Origin: Caulobacteraceae bacterium
GTDB lineage: Bacteria; Pseudomonadota; Alphaproteobacteria; Caulobacterales; Caulobacteraceae
Assembly: GCA_947475875.1 (NCBI GenBank)
Contig: CANJME010000006.1
Span: forward strand, 62,001 to 126,000
Reading direction: 5' to 3'
DNA length: 64,000 nucleotides
A program made the translations under genes and the position numbers. The notes below the pieces were generated by a model that had not been told where the DNA came from, did no database searches, and saw only the letters and a program-made list of their open reading frames with translations. Positions 47,972 through 56,192 of the stretch are shown piece by piece; the first letter of the stretch is position 1, and every line of letters starts with the position of its first letter.

Positions 47972-48189
47972 AAACGCGGACGCGCCGACGGGCTTGCCCG
48001 CGCTGGGCCCGACTCGCCGGAAACCCTTATGGATGAAAGCCTAATCGGCGATTGTGGCCGGACGTGCGGGTGCGCGGGTTTGTGGCGCGACGCTGTCGAC
48101 CCCGGCGGACGTGGTCGCGCGAACCCCGAGCGAAGGGCCCGTCCTGCTGGTTATCGGCGAAGCGGCCGGGCGGGCGGCGCTGACGTCAG
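47972..48189 (+). pseudogene. Probable C-terminal remnant of uroporphyrinogen-III C-methyltransferase (CobA/SUMT), frameshifted
   Basis: One plus-strand frame reads LARAGPDSPETLMDESLIGD and then CGR to about 48061. The next frame continues ARVCGATLSTPADVVARTPS and EGPVLLVIGEAAGRAAL to about 48189. Together these follow the SUMT C-terminus (AGR-x-P-x-T-P-V..., R-V-x-x-x-T-L..., G-P-x-L-L-x-I-G-E-A). There is a frame change near 48060 and no methyltransferase core upstream (that space is taken by the minus-strand gene). The end overlaps the 3' end of vsr. I infer a decayed cobA; the similarity is short and needs a search. Otherwise 47857-48150 holds nothing I can support. Confidence 0.5.
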
Positions 48190-48585
48190 CAGCGCCGCAA
48201 GACGCGTTTGCAGACCAGGATTCTTCAGCTCGCATTCCCACAGCACCTCGGCGCGCCAACCTTTCGCGGCAAGCGCCGCCCGGTGGGCCTCGTCATGCTC
48301 GCGGTTGCGGGCTACCTTGGAGAGCCAGTAATCGCGGTTCTGTTTCGGCACCCGCGCGCCTCTGGCACAGTCATGGCCGTGCCAGAAACAGCCGTGGACG
48401 AAGACCACCAGTTTGCGGCCCGGCATGACGATGTCGGGTTTGCCCGGAAGGTCCGCCCGATGCAGGCGATAGCGCGCGCCGAGGCGGGTTAGGGCCTTTC
48501 GGACCTTCAGCTCGGGCTGGGTGTCGCGCCCCTTGACGCGCCGCATGACGGCGGAGCGTTTTTCGGGAGAGTAGACGTCAGTCAC
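48151..48585 (-). CDS. vsr: Very-short-patch repair endonuclease
   Basis: Vsr nicks next to T:G mismatches formed by deamination of 5-methylcytosine. The 144-residue protein starts MTDVYSPEKRSAVMRRVKGR. It carries LPGKPDIVMPGRKLVVFVHG with the catalytic Asp, then CFWHGHDCARG with the zinc His/Cys ligands, and the C-terminal WECELKNP region. It is normal in length. A DNA cytosine methyltransferase gene lies 1.2 kb upstream on the same strand, the usual partner, but cysK stands between them. Confidence 0.95.
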   Translation of the reverse strand: MTDVYSPEKRSAVMRRVKGRDTQPELKVRKALTRLGARYRLHRADLPGKPDIVMPGRKLVVFVHGCFWHGHDCARGARVPKQNRDYWLSKVARNREHDEAHRAALAAKGWRAEVLWECELKNPGLQTRLAALLTSAPPARPLRR

Positions 48586-48597
48586 CGGCCCACCCGT

Positions 48598-48640
48598 CTC
48601 GCGGCGGCGCCGCGAGCCACCCTCCCGACAAGCGGGAGGG
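48598..48640 (-). other. Double hairpin between cysK and vsr
   Basis: Two adjacent perfect stems: CTCGCGG/CCGCGAG (48598-48604 with 48610-48616) and CCCTCCCG/CGGGAGGG (48620-48627 with 48633-48640). They begin 9 bp after the cysK stop. There is no T-run on the minus strand, so a simple intrinsic terminator is unlikely; they may stabilise the cysK 3' end or slow read-through into vsr. Confidence 0.5.
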
Positions 48641-48648
48641 AAAGTCTG

Positions 48649-49623
48649 TCACAGACCTTCGAACAGCGCCGTTGACAGATAGCGTTCGGCGAAGCTGGGG
48701 ATGATGGCGACGATCTGCTTGCCGGCGTACTCATCGCGCGCCGCGACATGGAAGGCCGCGGTCAGGGCGGCGCCGGACGAGATGCCGACCGGCACACCGT
48801 CGAGGCGGGCGACTTTCCGGGCCATTTCGAAACTGGCTTCGTTGGAGACCTGCACCACCTCATCGATGACGCCGCGGTCGAGGATGCCGGGCACGAACCC
48901 TGCGCCGATACCCTGGATCTTGTGCGGGCCGGGCGGGCCGCCGGAGAGCACGGCCGAGGCTTCCGGCTCGACCGCGATCATTTTCAGGCCGGGCTTGCGG
49001 GCCTTCAGCACCTGGCCGACGCCGGTGATGGTGCCGCCGGTGCCGACGCCGGAGATCACCGCATCGACGCCGCCCTTGGTGTCGTTCCAGATTTCCTCGG
49101 CGGTCGAGACCCGGTGGACCAGCGGATTGGCCTGGTTTTCGAATTGCTGGGGCATGACCGAGCCGGGGATGTCGGCGAGGATTTCCTGGGCCCGGGCGAC
49201 GGCGCCGCGCATGCCTTTTTCGGCGGGGGTCAGCTCCAGTTTCGCGCCGAGGATCAGCAGCATCTTGCGCCGCTCGATCGACATGCTTTCGGGCATGACC
49301 AGGATCAGCTTGTAGCCCTTGGACGCCGCCACGAAGGCGAGCGCAATGCCGGTATTGCCGCTGGTGGGTTCCACGATGGTGGAGCCGGGCTTGAGCAGGC
49401 CCTTGGCCTCCAGATACTCGATCATCGAGGCGCCGATGCGGTCCTTCACCGAGGCCATGGGGTTGAAGAATTCCAGCTTGGCCAGCACCTCGCCCTTGGG
49501 CTTGAGTTCACGGGTCAGGTTGGGCAGCCGGATCAGCGGGGTATCGCCCAGGGTGTCGATGATCGAATCGTAGATCCTGCCGCGTCCGGCGCGCTTGAAG
49601 CGCGAGGCGTCATATTCGGCCAT
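48649..49623 (-). CDS. cysK: Cysteine synthase (O-acetylserine sulfhydrylase A)
   Basis: A PLP enzyme joining O-acetylserine and sulfide. 324 residues. The PLP lysine is in FFNPMASVKDRIGASMI, the substrate loop in VEPTSGNTGIALAFVAA, the phosphate-binding loop in SGVGTGGTITGVGQVLK, and SSGAALTAAFHVA is near the C-terminus. Complete and typical in length. It has no sulfur-metabolism neighbours; it lies between dcm (148 bp upstream) and vsr (63 bp downstream) on the same strand. Confidence 0.96.
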   Translation of the reverse strand: MAEYDASRFKRAGRGRIYDSIIDTLGDTPLIRLPNLTRELKPKGEVLAKLEFFNPMASVKDRIGASMIEYLEAKGLLKPGSTIVEPTSGNTGIALAFVAASKGYKLILVMPESMSIERRKMLLILGAKLELTPAEKGMRGAVARAQEILADIPGSVMPQQFENQANPLVHRVSTAEEIWNDTKGGVDAVISGVGTGGTITGVGQVLKARKPGLKMIAVEPEASAVLSGGPPGPHKIQGIGAGFVPGILDRGVIDEVVQVSNEASFEMARKVARLDGVPVGISSGAALTAAFHVAARDEYAGKQIVAIIPSFAERYLSTALFEGL

Positions 49624-49771
49624 GGAAAGTTCACTCCATTGATCAGGTTTTGCTCAACTTAGACCCTTGGGCGCGGGGGTGTCTGTAGAGGAAATCTAAA
49701 CGGGCGCCCGGTTTTGAGCGGGAGCGGTCGGAGAGCGCGCCGAAGGCGCGGATTGGCAATGGGTCCGGACC

Positions 49772-50893
49772 TCAGGCCGCCGCCGGTTTGCCGTCTTTAG
49801 CGGCGAGCAGGGACTCCAGCAGTCCCGCCGCCAGATGGCGGACAACCGGAACCACAACACCATCGCCGATGACCTTGAGGCCCGGGCTCTGGGCGCGGGG
49901 CAGGCGGTAGTGGTCGGCAAGGCCCATGAGGCGGGCGCCTTCGCGGGCGGTCAGCCAGCGGCTTTTTGCCTCGCCGTTCTCAATCAGCAGCAGGAGCTGG
50001 CGGGACGAGCCGCCGCCGGGGGTGCGCAGGCAACCCGCCATGCCATCGAACCGGACCTCGGCGCGCTGGCGCCCGGCCCGGATCCGGCGAAACACGGCCC
50101 CGACGTGGCGGCCGCCGCCGCCGCGGAAGAGCAGGTCGACCTTGGCGCGGTTGCGGTCGTCCATGAGGTCCAGCAGGGCCGCAGTCTGGGCGGGCGCGCG
50201 CCACAGGCAGGCGGCGTCGGGTTCCAGCACAGCCGCCAGATCCGTGTTGCGCCTGGGCTGGGCGGCCAGCGGCCACCAGACCCAGACCTTCTTGAGGGCG
50301 GGTGGCAGGCGATCATGGGCGGCGCGGACTCCCCGGGTGTGGAAGGGCGAGGGGCCCTCGGCGGGCGATGGATCGCGCACCGCCACCACGAAGATCCGGG
50401 CGCGCGACTGGGGGGTGAAGAGGCCGGCGTCGATCTCGAGCGCGCCGAACCGGTAGCCCTGGGCGGCGAGGGCCGAGCACAGGGCCTCGAAATCGGCGCC
50501 GCCGTGCGAGGTCAAAAGGCCAGTGACGTTTTCGATGACGATGACCTTTGGTGCGCGATTTTCATTCGCCAGGCCTTCGATCAGTTTCCAGAAGCCGAAA
50601 AAGGCCGATGAGCGCCCGCCGGCAAGGCCCGCTCTCGCGCCTGCCAGACTGAAATCCTGACAGGGGCTGGAGGCCCACGCCAGATCGGCCACGCCCGGCA
50701 GATCGTCGGGCGTCAGGCGCCAGATATCGCCTTCACGGAAATGGCCGGCCGCGTCCTCAAAATTAGCTCGGTAGGTCGCGGCCTTGAGGGGATCGAAATC
50801 GTTGGCGAACAGGCACTGCCAGCCCCCGCCCAGCCCCAGGCGCGCCATGCCGCCGCCGGCGAAGAATTCGTAGAAGGTGAAGCGGCGACTCAT
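49772..50893 (-). CDS. DNA (cytosine-5)-methyltransferase
   Basis: 373 residues with the C5-MTase motifs in order: I FYEFFAGGGMARLGLGGG, IV WASSPCQDFSLAG with the catalytic Cys, VI VIVIENVTGLL, VIII TPQSRARIFVVAV, then a target-recognition region, and IX/X ending KVIGDGVVVPVVRHLAAGL. The target sequence cannot be read off. No restriction endonuclease gene is adjacent; the nearby vsr suggests an orphan Dcm-like methylase whose deamination products are repaired by Vsr. ATG 50893 starts with the family sequence. Confidence 0.93.
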   Translation of the reverse strand: MSRRFTFYEFFAGGGMARLGLGGGWQCLFANDFDPLKAATYRANFEDAAGHFREGDIWRLTPDDLPGVADLAWASSPCQDFSLAGARAGLAGGRSSAFFGFWKLIEGLANENRAPKVIVIENVTGLLTSHGGADFEALCSALAAQGYRFGALEIDAGLFTPQSRARIFVVAVRDPSPAEGPSPFHTRGVRAAHDRLPPALKKVWVWWPLAAQPRRNTDLAAVLEPDAACLWRAPAQTAALLDLMDDRNRAKVDLLFRGGGGRHVGAVFRRIRAGRQRAEVRFDGMAGCLRTPGGGSSRQLLLLIENGEAKSRWLTAREGARLMGLADHYRLPRAQSPGLKVIGDGVVVPVVRHLAAGLLESLLAAKDGKPAAA

Positions 50894-50979
50894 CGTCAGG
50901 GCAGATTACCCTGCCTCGCCCACCGCGCCATAGGACGTGATCGACCAGGCCCAGGAAGCGCTCTAGTGTCGGGGCGGTC

Positions 50980-51810
50980 ATGTCTCTCCTGGTCGTCAGC
51001 CTGCATACGCCCGACTACCGCACCAAGGCCGGGCGGCTGGCCGCCAGCTGCGCGGCGTTTGGTCTGCCAACAGCTTTCACCGAGGCGCCAGCGGTTCATC
51101 CCTCGATCTCGGCGCGCGGCGGGGCGATTGGGGGGCCGACCAAACCCGCCCTTATCCGCCAGGCGCTGGCGGCGTCTGGAGAGCCGGTGCTGTGGCTCGA
51201 TGCCGACATGATGGTGCGCGAGCAGCCCGAACATCTTGAGGCTCTGGCCGGAACCTGTGACCTGGCGATCTACAACTGGCTGGCGGACGACCACACCGAC
51301 GCCTGGCGGCCGCTGGAAGGCCAGTCCCGCTACTGGGAATTCCGGCACGCCATCGACTATTTCGATGAGACCCAGCTGTTTTGCAGCGGCGGGACCCAGC
51401 TGTGGTCAGCCACCGAAGCGGCGCTGGCCCTGCTGGATGACTGGCAGGCGGCGATCGAGGCGCATCCCGGCGTGGCGGACGATGAGTGCCTCGATTTTGC
51501 GTTTAACAACCGTGACAATACTGCTCTGCGTCGCGAATGGCTGCGCAAGGACTATGTCCGCCTTCGCTGGTGGCCGCATGTGAAGCCGGTCATCGACCAT
51601 CCCGATCCGACGGGCGAGGGAACGCCCGCCCACCTCCCGGGAACGGGCCAGCGCAAGCGATTCTATCCCGAGCGAGCGAAGATCGTCATGCCGCCGCCAG
51701 GCTCGATCCCCCGCGCGGCGATCATCGATGTGGAAGAGGGCTGGCTCTTGCGCCGGGTTGACGACGAGCTGGTCCGGGTGGAGCCGGCGAAGACCACGTT
51801 CTGGCTCTGA
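50980..51810 (+). CDS. Glycosyltransferase-like (nucleotide-diphospho-sugar transferase fold) protein
   Basis: 276 residues, soluble. The N-terminal strand is MSLLVVSLHTPDYRTKAGRL. A DxD-type motif follows in GEPVLWLDADMMVREQPEHL, preceded by a GPTKPALIRQAL helix, as in GT-A fold glycosyltransferases. SGGTQLWSATEAALALLDDW and DDECLDFAFNN also fit small GT-A enzymes. The donor and acceptor are unknown. It is divergent from the methyltransferase gene (86 bp). The downstream gene is a GT4 glycosyltransferase, so the two may act on the same surface or lipid glycan, which is inference. Confidence 0.75.
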   Translation: MSLLVVSLHTPDYRTKAGRLAASCAAFGLPTAFTEAPAVHPSISARGGAIGGPTKPALIRQALAASGEPVLWLDADMMVREQPEHLEALAGTCDLAIYNWLADDHTDAWRPLEGQSRYWEFRHAIDYFDETQLFCSGGTQLWSATEAALALLDDWQAAIEAHPGVADDECLDFAFNNRDNTALRREWLRKDYVRLRWWPHVKPVIDHPDPTGEGTPAHLPGTGQRKRFYPERAKIVMPPPGSIPRAAIIDVEEGWLLRRVDDELVRVEPAKTTFWL

Positions 51811-51847
51811 ACCCGGGTTCAACCTTCACACGGCTGTCATTGACTTG

Positions 51848-51864
51848 GTTACTGAAATTGTGAC
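51848..51864. promoter_or_regulatory. Imperfect palindrome ahead of the TetR-GT4 gene, possible operator
   Basis: GTTAC (51848-51852) and GTGAC (51860-51864) are inverted half-sites separated by 7 bp, 12 bp before the ATG. TetR-type proteins bind palindromes of this general size, and the following gene starts with a TetR-type HTH. This is only a candidate; the arms pair at four of five positions. Confidence 0.3.
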
Positions 51865-51876
51865 AACGCCACTGAC

Positions 51877-53277
51877 ATGAATGGGGCAATCAAGCCGCAG
51901 ACCGCCGGCGCCACGAGAAGCAGCCAGACGGCCGCCCGGCGCGAAATGATCATGCAGGCGGTCCGCCGCCGGCTGGCCCGGGGCAGTCTGGAAGACTTCA
52001 GCTTCGCCGACATCGCCGCCGATGCGAAGATTGCCGAACGCACTGTCTACCGGCATTTCCCGACCCGCGAGGCGCTGCTGGGCGCCTTCTGGACCTGGAT
52101 GCAGACGCAAGGTCCTGCCGACGAGGCGAGCGATGCGGGCGATGCGCAAGGCGGGACCAAGGCGCCGGCGGATTTTCGCCCCATGCGCATCCTGCTGGCC
52201 ACCGACGCCTGGGAGCCACAGGTCAACGGTGTGGTCCGCACCCTGACGCGCGTGGTCAGTGAAATGCGCGAGATGGGCCATATCGTCGAGGTGATTTCGC
52301 CCGACCAGTTCAAGACTTTTCCCCTGCCGACCTATCCCGAAATCAAGGTCGCCATCGGGGCCTATGAAAAGGTGCAGGAGCGCTTCAAGCAGTTTGAACC
52401 CGAGGCGATCCACGTGGCCACCGAGGGGCCGATCGGCCTCGCCGCCCGGCGCATCTGCGTGGAGTGGAAGCTGCCGTTCACCACCAGCTATCATACGAAA
52501 TTCCCGGAATATATTTCGGCCCGCCTGCCGGTGCCGGTGAGCGCGGGCTATGCCTATATGCGCTGGTTCCACGGGCCATCGGGCCGGCTAATGGTGGCCA
52601 CGCCAACCATGCGCGACGAGCTCACCCGCCACGGGTTTCGCAACATCTCGCCCTGGGCGCGGGGGGTCGACACCGTGATGTTCCGGCCGCGTCGCAAGGG
52701 CGAGCCGGACGTCTTCGAAGGTATGGCGCGGCCGATCTGGGTGAATGTCGGCCGCATCGCCGTGGAAAAGAACATCGAGGCCTTCGCGCGCCTGGACTTG
52801 CCCGGCACCAAGGTGATCGTCGGCGACGGACCGCAACGCGGGGACCTGGCGGCGCGCTATCCCGATCTGGTTTTCGTCGGCACCAAGCACGGCGAGGACC
52901 TGGCCGCCTGCTACGCCTGCGCCGATTGTTTCGTCTTTCCCTCGCTGACCGAGACTTTCGGCCTGGTGATCCTGGAGGCGATGGCGGCGGGAACGCCGGT
53001 GGCCGCCTATCCCGCGCCGGGTCCGATCGACATCATTCCAGGGTCCGACGCCGGAACTCTGGCCGCCACCCCGACCGAGGGCCTGCGCGAGGCCTGCCTT
53101 GAAGCGCTCAAACTCGATCGCAAAACCGTTCGCGCCTATGCCGAGCGCTATTCCTGGCGGGTCTGCGCCGAGGAATTCGTCCGCAACCTGCAACCCTATC
53201 CCGAACCGGAGAAGACCCGGCTGTGGCGGCGCCTGCGACGCCTGGCGCGTTTGCGGCGCAAACCCCTGATCGCCTAA
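51877..53277 (+). CDS. TetR-type DNA-binding domain fused in frame to a GT4 glycosyltransferase
   Basis: 466 residues in one uninterrupted frame. Residues about 20-75 are a TetR N-terminal domain: helix FSFADIAADAKIAERTVYRH and FPTREALLGAFW, including the T-V-Y-R-H-F recognition motif. A 30-residue linker follows, and from Met103 a full GT4 enzyme begins: MRILLATDAWEPQVNGVVRT, then TSYHTKFPEYISARLPVPV, the C-terminal GRIAVEKNIEAF and the E-x7-E motif in SLTETFGLVILEA. The TetR ligand-binding domain is absent. The GT4 family is the MgtA-like lipid mannosyl/glucosyltransferase group. ATG 52183 could start a plain GT, but it lacks a ribosome-binding site, as does 51877. Conserved HTH residues argue that the fusion is translated. 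Confidence 0.8.
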   Translation: MNGAIKPQTAGATRSSQTAARREMIMQAVRRRLARGSLEDFSFADIAADAKIAERTVYRHFPTREALLGAFWTWMQTQGPADEASDAGDAQGGTKAPADFRPMRILLATDAWEPQVNGVVRTLTRVVSEMREMGHIVEVISPDQFKTFPLPTYPEIKVAIGAYEKVQERFKQFEPEAIHVATEGPIGLAARRICVEWKLPFTTSYHTKFPEYISARLPVPVSAGYAYMRWFHGPSGRLMVATPTMRDELTRHGFRNISPWARGVDTVMFRPRRKGEPDVFEGMARPIWVNVGRIAVEKNIEAFARLDLPGTKVIVGDGPQRGDLAARYPDLVFVGTKHGEDLAACYACADCFVFPSLTETFGLVILEAMAAGTPVAAYPAPGPIDIIPGSDAGTLAATPTEGLREACLEALKLDRKTVRAYAERYSWRVCAEEFVRNLQPYPEPEKTRLWRRLRRLARLRRKPLIA

Positions 53278-53327
53278 GGGGCCGCGAGGGTCCGAAAAGT
53301 CTTTACATTCCGGGCGGCGCACCCTAC

Positions 53328-54653
53328 ATGCACGCGTTCCGGCGGACCCAAAGACAACTGCTGCTGCTAACGCCGGATTGGGTTAACGAATACAGGGGTT
53401 TACGTGAATTGCACACGTACCATACTCCCCTGGACCTGGTCCGTGAGCGGTCTGTCGAACGTCCTGTCGCCCTTGTGCGACCGGCCGCGGCGGCTCTAGC
53501 GGCAAACTGGTTCAGGGATAGATTTCAAGGCTCGGTCTTTTACGCGGTAAAGGCGAACCCTTCGCCGTGGGCGGTCGAAACGCTGTACGCCAATGGCATC
53601 GGCGCATTTGACGTCGCCTCCATTCCGGAGATTGAGCTCGTCGCCCAGCACGCGCCCGGCGCGCGCATGGCCTTCATGCACCCGGTCAAGAACCGCCGGG
53701 CGATCTCGGCCGCCTATTTCGATCACGGCGTGCGGATCTTCTCGCTCGACACCCATGAAGAGCTGGCCAAGATCCTGGAGGCGACCGGCAACGCCAAGGA
53801 TCTGATCCTGATGGTGCGCATGGCGGTCTCGACCGATGGCGCGAGCTATCCCCTGGCCGGCAAGTTCGGCATCGAGGCCCACAACGCTCCTGAACTGCTG
53901 CTGGCCGCGCGTCGGGCGACCGACGATCTGATGGGCGTGGCCTTCCACGTCGGCAGCCAGTGCATGCGCCCCACTGCCTATCAGGCGGCGATGAGCCAGG
54001 TTTCCCGCAGCCTCGTGCGCGCCGGCGTCTTCGCTGATGTGGTCGATGTCGGCGGCGGCTTCCCCTCAGTTTATCCGGGCATGATCCCGCCGGCCATGGA
54101 CGACTATGCGGCCTCGATCCACCGCGGTTTCGAGGAGATGAAGGTCCACGAAACCACCGAGCTGTGGTGCGAGCCCGGCCGGGCGTTGGTGGCCGAAGCC
54201 TCCTCGCTGCTGACCCAGGTCGAACTGCGCAAGGGTGACGCGCTCTATCTGAACGATGGGGCTTACGGCGCGCTGTTCGACGCGGCCCACACCAAGTGGC
54301 CTTTCCCCTCGCGCCTGGTGCGTGATGGCGAGGCTTCGGCTGAGCTGAAACCCTACCGGTTCTATGGTCCGACCTGCGATTCTCTCGACCAGATGGCCGG
54401 CCCGTTCTGGCTGCCCGCTGATGTGCGCGAAGGCGACTTCATCGAGATCGGCATGCTGGGCGCCTATGGCGTGGCGCTGGCGACACGGTTCAACGGCTAC
54501 GGCGACATCGATGCCGCCATCGTCGAGGACGCGCCCATGGCCTCGATGTACGGCCTTGCGCCTCGGGCCATCCCGACGCCGAAGTCGGACGCCGCGCCCG
54601 CCAATGTCGTGAAGTTTTCACGCGCCCGTGGAAAGAAGCGCCGGCGCAGGTAG
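53328..54653 (+). CDS. Ornithine/lysine/diamino acid decarboxylase, alanine-racemase fold (type III)
   Basis: 441 residues from ATG 53328; the 35 upstream in-frame codons overlap the preceding gene end and are not family-like. The PLP lysine is in VFYAVKANPSPWAVE, FGIEAHNAPELL and HVGSQCMRPTAYQAAM are the PLP-phosphate region, and GGGFPSVYPG and the catalytic Cys in FYGPTCDSLDQM are present. It makes putrescine or cadaverine from ornithine or lysine. The C-terminus carries a very basic tail (SRARGKKRRRR). The next gene is a deoxyhypusine-synthase homologue, so a polyamine pathway is likely. Confidence 0.92.
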   Translation: MHAFRRTQRQLLLLTPDWVNEYRGLRELHTYHTPLDLVRERSVERPVALVRPAAAALAANWFRDRFQGSVFYAVKANPSPWAVETLYANGIGAFDVASIPEIELVAQHAPGARMAFMHPVKNRRAISAAYFDHGVRIFSLDTHEELAKILEATGNAKDLILMVRMAVSTDGASYPLAGKFGIEAHNAPELLLAARRATDDLMGVAFHVGSQCMRPTAYQAAMSQVSRSLVRAGVFADVVDVGGGFPSVYPGMIPPAMDDYAASIHRGFEEMKVHETTELWCEPGRALVAEASSLLTQVELRKGDALYLNDGAYGALFDAAHTKWPFPSRLVRDGEASAELKPYRFYGPTCDSLDQMAGPFWLPADVREGDFIEIGMLGAYGVALATRFNGYGDIDAAIVEDAPMASMYGLAPRAIPTPKSDAAPANVVKFSRARGKKRRRR

Positions 54654-54724
54654 TTCTCGTTCTCAGCCGTCATCACCGTCCGGCCTAACGACGGAGCAGC
54701 CCTTTCTTTTGGGAGCCCCTCGCC

Positions 54725-55771
54725 ATGAACACCCCTCCGCCGAACCGCAAAGCCGAACTGCTGGCCACCGTGGTCGAGCACGTCGACATCACCTCCTACG
54801 ATGCCCGGCCGGTCATCAACGCCATGCGCAAGATGAGCTTTTCATCGCGCGATACGGCCAGAGCCGCCGACATCCTCAACATGGCCATCGAGGACAAGGA
54901 CTGTTCGACCTGGCTGATCCTGGCCGGATCGACGTCGGCCGGCGGCTGCATGCACGTCTATCGTGACATGGTCCGCGCCGGGATGATGGATGTGGTGGTG
55001 GCCACCGGCGCCTCCATCGTCGACATGGATTTCTTCGAGGCCCTGGGCTTCAAGCACTATCAGGCGGCCGGTCCCGTGGATGACAACATCCTGCGCGAAA
55101 ACTACGTCGACCGCATCTACGACACCTATATCGACGAGGAGGAACTGCAGGCCTGCGATGCGACGATCTTCGAGATCGCCGAGAGCCTGGAGCCGCGCCC
55201 CTATTCGTCCCGCGAGTTCATCCAGGAGATGGGCAAGTGGCTGGCGGCGGGCAACGCGAAGAAGCCCGGCAGCCTGATCCAGACGGCCTATGAGGAAGGC
55301 GTGCCGATCTTCTGTCCGGCTTTTGTCGACTCATCGGCCGGCTTCGGCCTGGTCAAGCACCAGAAGGAGCGGATGAAGGCGAAGAAGCCCTACATGTCCA
55401 TCGACGCGGTGGCCGATTTCCGTGAGCTGACCGATGTGAAGATCGCGGCCGGGACCACGGGCCTGTTCATGGTTGGTGGCGGCGTGCCCAAGAACTTCGC
55501 CCAGGACACCGTCGTCTGCGCCGAGATCCTCGGCATCGAGGCCGACATGCACAAATATGCGGTGCAGATCACCGTCGCTGACGTGCGCGACGGCGCCTGC
55601 TCGTCCTCGACCCTTCAGGAGGCCGCCTCCTGGGGCAAGGTGCAGACGGTGTGGGAGCAGATGGTGTTCGCCGAAGCCACCACCGTGGTGCCGCTGATCG
55701 CGTCGGACGCCTGGCACAGGGGCGGCTGGAAGACGCGCGAAAAGCGCCGTTGGGCGAAGCTGTTCAGCTAG
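54725..55771 (+). CDS. Deoxyhypusine-synthase-family protein, probable homospermidine-type polyamine enzyme
   Basis: 348 residues with the DHS fold. Landmarks are the NAD-binding segments STWLILAGSTSAGGCMHVYR and MMDVVVATGASIVDMDFFEA, GLFMVGGGVPKNFAQDTVV, and the active-site lysine region TLQEAASWGKVQTV. Bacteria do not make hypusine on an eIF5A homologue (EF-P differs), so such enzymes are thought to make homospermidine or related polyamines by aminobutyl transfer. It follows the decarboxylase by 71 bp with GGGAG before ATG 54725. Product identity is inferred from context. Confidence 0.88.
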   Translation: MNTPPPNRKAELLATVVEHVDITSYDARPVINAMRKMSFSSRDTARAADILNMAIEDKDCSTWLILAGSTSAGGCMHVYRDMVRAGMMDVVVATGASIVDMDFFEALGFKHYQAAGPVDDNILRENYVDRIYDTYIDEEELQACDATIFEIAESLEPRPYSSREFIQEMGKWLAAGNAKKPGSLIQTAYEEGVPIFCPAFVDSSAGFGLVKHQKERMKAKKPYMSIDAVADFRELTDVKIAAGTTGLFMVGGGVPKNFAQDTVVCAEILGIEADMHKYAVQITVADVRDGACSSSTLQEAASWGKVQTVWEQMVFAEATTVVPLIASDAWHRGGWKTREKRRWAKLFS

Positions 55772-55813
55772 GCTCTCATCTCCTAGTGTGAGAGTTGGCG
55801 GCGGAGGCCCACT

Positions 55814-56176
55814 ATGTTGGAACTCACCAAGCTTGAACGAGCGGTACTCTCGGATTGGCTTGCAGGTCATCCCGAGGATGCTGCTCTGTTACTTCAGCTC
55901 GAAGGCGCTGCGCTTCGTGAGCGTGAAAACAGTGGCGCAGGTTATTTCTGCAGAATCGATCCCAATCGATCCGCACCCACGCTTCCTACGCCGGAACAAT
56001 TGCCTAGAAGCGCAGCCTGGTTTGACATTGCCGGCTTCAAACGCCCCGTAGGCCACGTGCTCTGGACGACAGATGGGTTTCTTACATCCATTGAAGGGTT
56101 CACCATTGACGACAGCAGCACCGACATTGATTGGGCGACTGTCGAGTTCACCAAGCGCAATCCAGATTCTATTTGA
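55814..56176 (+). CDS. Hypothetical protein, 120 residues, lower GC than neighbours
   Basis: ATG 55814, with GGCGGAGG upstream, to a TGA at 56174-56176. A soluble acidic protein opening MLELTKLERAVLSDWLAGHP. It has a helical start (DAALLLQLEGAALRERENSG) and a beta-rich end with GHVLWTTDGFLTSIEGFTID. The pattern of short helix then sheet with aromatic Asp/Glu-rich loops recalls small immunity-like proteins, but no family is recognised and no toxin is adjacent. Its base composition is visibly less GC-rich than the genes around it, hinting at acquisition. It lies 42 bp after the DHS-like gene. Confidence 0.65.
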   Translation: MLELTKLERAVLSDWLAGHPEDAALLLQLEGAALRERENSGAGYFCRIDPNRSAPTLPTPEQLPRSAAWFDIAGFKRPVGHVLWTTDGFLTSIEGFTIDDSSTDIDWATVEFTKRNPDSI

Positions 56177-56192
56177 ACCGAGGCTGTAGGAC

